The position numbers and the translations under genes were made by a program. Below the pieces are notes generated by a model. The model did not search any database. It worked only from the letters and a program-made list of their open reading frames with translations, and had not been told where the DNA came from. DNA of 64,000 bases, from NCBI GenBank assembly GCA_013822125.1, contig PNJY01000004.1:1-64000 (forward strand). The letters are read 5' to 3'. Below are positions 61,557 through 64,000 of this stretch, one piece after another. How positions within the stretch are numbered: the first letter of the stretch is position 1; each line of letters starts with the position of its first letter. The DNA is from Erythrobacter sp. (GTDB taxonomy: Bacteria > Pseudomonadota > Alphaproteobacteria > Sphingomonadales > Sphingomonadaceae).

Positions 61557-62264
61557 TCAGCGCCACCCTGTGCTTCGGGCCGCCACCTCTTGCGTGGCCG
61601 ACAATGCCGGGCCTGCCGCCATTTCCTGTGCTGCCTCAAGGATCTCTCCCTCGCTGCCGGCCATGCGGAATTCGGCCTCGCCCGGCTGGCCGCCGGCACC
61701 AAGCGAGTGTTGACGCCAGCCCTCGCTATCGCGGCAGGCGATTCCACCAGATCCTTCTTGCGAGTAGGCCCGGCAGAATTCGCCCGCTTCATTGCGGAAG
61801 CTCAGCAGGATGCGCGTTTCCGCCCCGATCGGCTGGCTCGCCACCAGTTGACGATCGAGCGCGCTCGCCAGCCGTGCATCGGCATAATCGCCGGGCGCAT
61901 TTCCCCCGTCCACCGAGAAGACGAGAGCCGCGACCAGAGCCGCGGCAATCGCCGCCCCGCCCCAACCGGGCAAGCGGCGCATCAGATCGCGCCGGCTGCG
62001 CGCGGCGGCAAGATCGATCACTTCGGCCCGATCCTCCTGCCCGCCTTCGCCTGCCTTTTGCAGCAGACCAGCAAGCGCTTCGGGCACGGGCTGGTCCAGG
62101 ATCGGAGCGAAGTGCCCGGCCAGCCTTGCGGCCAGCGCGCGATGCGCCTCGACCTGGCGCGCGAGCTGCGGATCGGCAGCGACGGCTGCGGCAACACGCG
62201 CCTTTGCATCGCCCTCCATCTGGCCGTCGGCAAAGGCGGCAATTTCTTCAGGAGTGATCGTCAT
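61557..62264 (-). CDS. Anti-sigma factor, single-TM (partner of the ECF gene)
   Basis: A 235-aa membrane protein. The cytoplasmic N-terminus is typical of anti-sigma factors (ITPEEIAAFADGQMEGDAKARVAAAVAADPQLARQVEAHRALAARL). There is no HxxxCxxC zinc motif. One membrane helix lies near residue 105 (GAAIAAALVAALVFSV). The periplasmic domain has two cysteines (EFCRAYSQ, IACRDSEG) that could form a disulfide. The start overlaps the ECF stop (ATGA). Confidence 0.88.
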   Translation of the reverse strand: MTITPEEIAAFADGQMEGDAKARVAAAVAADPQLARQVEAHRALAARLAGHFAPILDQPVPEALAGLLQKAGEGGQEDRAEVIDLAAARSRRDLMRRLPGWGGAAIAAALVAALVFSVDGGNAPGDYADARLASALDRQLVASQPIGAETRILLSFRNEAGEFCRAYSQEGSGGIACRDSEGWRQHSLGAGGQPGEAEFRMAGSEGEILEAAQEMAAGPALSATQEVAARSTGWR

Positions 62265-62752
62265 GATTCTGCCTCCAGCAGCGCGATCAAGGCATCGCGT
62301 CCGCGCACGAGGCGCGAATTGAGCGTGCCCACTGGGCAGCCGACAATCCGCGCCGCTTCCTTGTAGGAATAGCCTTCGACCATCACCAGCAGCACCGCTT
62401 CGCGCTGCTCGTCGGGCAGGCGGGCCATAGCGCGATCGATGTCGGCGAGCGCAACGCTCGCCTCCTGGCTGCCGTCGGCACCCACCGCAAGGCCCGCTTC
62501 CTCCTCTGCGAAGGTCTGCGATCTGCGCGTACGCGCCCGGCTTTCGTCGATCCAGATATTGCGCATTATCCGGTACATCCAGCTATCGAGCCGCGTGCCG
62601 TCCTGGAACTGGTCCTTTCGGGTCAGCGCGCGCTCTATGGTCATCTGGCAAAGATCGTCACCATCGGCAGGGTGGCCCGCCAACCCGATTGCAAATCGCC
62701 GCAATCGGGGCAACAGTTCCAGGATATCCTGCTCGAAAGAAGTGCTCTGCAC
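62261..62752 (-). CDS. ECF RNA polymerase sigma factor (163 aa)
   Basis: Region 2 is LLPRLRRFAIGLAGHPADGDDLCQMTIERAL with LDSWMYRIMRNIWIDESRARTRR, and region 4 is ALADIDRAMARLPDEQREAVLLVMVEGYSYKEAARIVGCPVGTLNSRLVRGRDAL. Length is normal for a minimal ECF. It begins with a GTG with GGAAGG upstream. It is held by the membrane anti-sigma encoded downstream, and is divergent from an S8 protease gene that is probably its target or its signal processor. Confidence 0.92.
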   Translation of the reverse strand: MQSTSFEQDILELLPRLRRFAIGLAGHPADGDDLCQMTIERALTRKDQFQDGTRLDSWMYRIMRNIWIDESRARTRRSQTFAEEEAGLAVGADGSQEASVALADIDRAMARLPDEQREAVLLVMVEGYSYKEAARIVGCPVGTLNSRLVRGRDALIALLEAES

Positions 62753-62763
62753 CTTTGCCTTCC

Positions 62764-62799
62764 ATGGATTAAACGGTCGTGGCGGCCCGTTTCATCCAT
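62764..62799. promoter_or_regulatory. Inverted repeat between the ECF and S8 protease genes
   Basis: Arms ATGGATTAAACGG and CCGTTTCATCCAT match at 12 of 13 positions around a 10-nt spacer. It lies in the 77-bp gap between the divergent sigma and protease genes. The near-identical half-sites facing both genes suggest either a regulator dimer site or paired -35-like elements for the ECF factor. Confidence 0.5.
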
Positions 62800-62829
62800 G
62801 CTTAATGCAAAATCGGGCAGAGGCACCAT

Positions 62830-64000
62830 ATGTTCGGACGGACTATTCTCACATTCCTTGGCCTGGCCATGCTCGCGGCGCCGCTCTCGGCGCAGTTGAG
62901 TTTGCCCCAAGTGACCTTGCCGCCGGTAGGTGCCGTCACCGATCCCGTTACCGGGCAGGTGCTCGACCGGGTGGAGGACCTGGCGGACGCCGCGATGCGC
63001 CGCGCGGAAAGCCTGGCCGACTTGCGCATGAAACGGCTCGACCGGCTGGTGCGGAACAATCGCGACATCATCGAATTCGACGCGCAAGGCGCCCCGGCGC
63101 GCCGCGGCGAGCTGTTGCTGATCGACGCAGGCGAGGAGGCGCTCGCCGTGGCCCGGTCGATGGGATTTACGGTCAGGGACAGCCAGGCCATCGAAGGGCT
63201 GGGGATCGCCGTGACCAGGCTTGCGGTGCCGGCAGGTACGGAGCTTGCCGCGGCGCAGCGTCAGCTGGCGCAGGCGCTGCCGGACACCGCGATCAGTGCC
63301 GACAACCTCCATTTCCAGAGCGGCGCAGGCAACCCTCTGCCGCTTCTCGCGCGGTCCGCTGCGGCAGGCAATATCGGCACGCCGGTCGGAATAATCGACG
63401 GCGGGGCAGGTGAGGGACTGGCGGCAACCGCGCAGCGCGGCTTCGCCGAGGGTGCGCCGCGCCCCAGCGATCACGCAAGCTCGGTCGTCTCGCTGCTCAG
63501 GTATGCAGGTGCGAACAACCTTCGGCTGGCCGACGTCTATGGTTCGGACCCGGCGGGCGGTAATGCCCTGGCGATCGCCAGGGCGCTCAGCTGGCTCGCG
63601 CAGAGCGGCAGCAGGGTCATCAATATCAGTCTGGTCGGGCCGGAAAACCCGTTGGTGGAAAAAGCCATCGCTCGCGTCCGGGCGGCGGGCATCGTGGTGG
63701 TAGCCGCGGTCGGTAACGATGGACCGGCTGCCCCGCCCGCCTACCCTGCCTCGTATGATGGGGTGGTGGCAGTCACCGCCGTGGACCGGCGCAACCGCAC
63801 CTTGATCGAAGCGGGACGACCAAGGCATCTCGATTATGCCGCACCCGGGGCTGACATCTATGGCCGCAGCGCCAGCGGCAACATGGTCAGGTTGCGCGGC
63901 ACGTCGTTTGCCGCGCCACTGGTCGCAGCCAGGCTCGCGGCCGCGCTCGAGAAGGGGCCGGACTGGCGCGCACGGCTCGATGCCGAGGCGCAGGACCTTG
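62830..64000 (+). CDS. S8 family serine peptidase (subtilisin-like), 3' end outside the window
   Basis: The frame is open from the ATG at 62830 to the edge (390 codons) and so is absent from the ORF track. A signal peptide ends near PLSAQ. A pro-region of about 150 aa is followed by the S8 catalytic domain: Asp in VGIIDGGAG (about residue 191), His in PSDHASSVVSLL (about 214) and Ser in RGTSFAAPLVAA (about 358). VINISLVGP and VVVAAVGNDGPA are typical subtilisin segments. Exported and possibly autoprocessed. Divergent ECF/anti-sigma genes suggest sigma-controlled expression. Confidence 0.92.
   Translation, partial: MFGRTILTFLGLAMLAAPLSAQLSLPQVTLPPVGAVTDPVTGQVLDRVEDLADAAMRRAESLADLRMKRLDRLVRNNRDIIEFDAQGAPARRGELLLIDAGEEALAVARSMGFTVRDSQAIEGLGIAVTRLAVPAGTELAAAQRQLAQALPDTAISADNLHFQSGAGNPLPLLARSAAAGNIGTPVGIIDGGAGEGLAATAQRGFAEGAPRPSDHASSVVSLLRYAGANNLRLADVYGSDPAGGNALAIARALSWLAQSGSRVINISLVGPENPLVEKAIARVRAAGIVVVAAVGNDGPAAPPAYPASYDGVVAVTAVDRRNRTLIEAGRPRHLDYAAPGADIYGRSASGNMVRLRGTSFAAPLVAARLAAALEKGPDWRARLDAEAQDL

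Overview
The window comes from a high-GC alphaproteobacterium. The gene content points to Sphingomonadales, most likely an Erythrobacteraceae-type organism: large TonB-dependent receptors, a TPR-sulfotransferase, dense ATGA-overlapping operons, a PilZ-XRE fusion, and an ECF/anti-sigma/S8-protease locus. This placement is an inference from gene content; there is no rRNA here. Most of the window is chromosomal core with short accessory pockets. Two tRNA-Leu genes (GAG and CAG) are present. I found no CRISPR array, rRNA, prophage or intact insertion sequence.

Layout. 1-4 kb: cut-off class A PBP, msrB, a GST, a small secreted protein. 3.1-7.4 kb: metX-GNAT-metW on the minus strand, divergent from hisC-tyrC. 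7.4-11.3 kb: ftsE-ftsX-ydcF-plsC, four genes joined by 4-nt overlaps, divergent from a zinc-ribbon membrane protein. 11.5-17.5 kb: a sulfide-detoxification locus with an ArsR repressor and peroxiredoxin divergent from persulfide dioxygenase, two YeeE/YedE proteins, an SQRDL-like sulfide:quinone oxidoreductase and a SulP transporter. 17.6-23.2 kb: TPR-sulfotransferase, TonB receptor, APC permease.

23.2-33.0 kb: a BetI-like TetR divergent from a Rieske oxygenase and a FAD oxidoreductase across a near-palindromic operator, then an M20 peptidase, an amidohydrolase and bifunctional PutA. This could be a route from a quaternary amine or proline derivative into proline catabolism. 34.1-38.2 kb: an ECF sigma factor, a zinc-finger anti-sigma, a natural fusion of a VTT/DedA membrane domain to a mercuric-reductase-like enzyme, a Cys-rich secreted protein, a 43-aa signal-peptide microprotein with three CC pairs (absent from the ORF track), and a DoxX-like membrane protein. 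This is the best candidate for an undescribed system. 38.7-43.6 kb: a second TonB receptor, a NupC nucleoside transporter and a CDP-alcohol phosphatidyltransferase. 43.6-44.05 kb: an AT-rich islet with an orphan membrane protein and short direct repeats. 44-51.3 kb: GabD-like dehydrogenase, sulfotransferase-like protein, GT2, nucleotide-sugar dehydrogenase, nucleotidyltransferase, MmgE/PrpD.

51.5-64 kb: tRNA-Leu(CAG), an NDUFA9-like protein, an NfeD/SPFH pair, a small HTH-like protein, a lower-GC pocket with two convergent genes carrying HEPN-like R-x4-H motifs, a dienelactone hydrolase, a nitronate monooxygenase, a GGDEF protein with a degenerate active site next to a PilZ-XRE fusion, and an ECF sigma/anti-sigma pair divergent from an S8 protease cut by the window end. 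Two homologous intergenic hairpin elements, right after putA and after the nucleotide-sugar dehydrogenase, share outer arms but have different, still complementary, inner arms.
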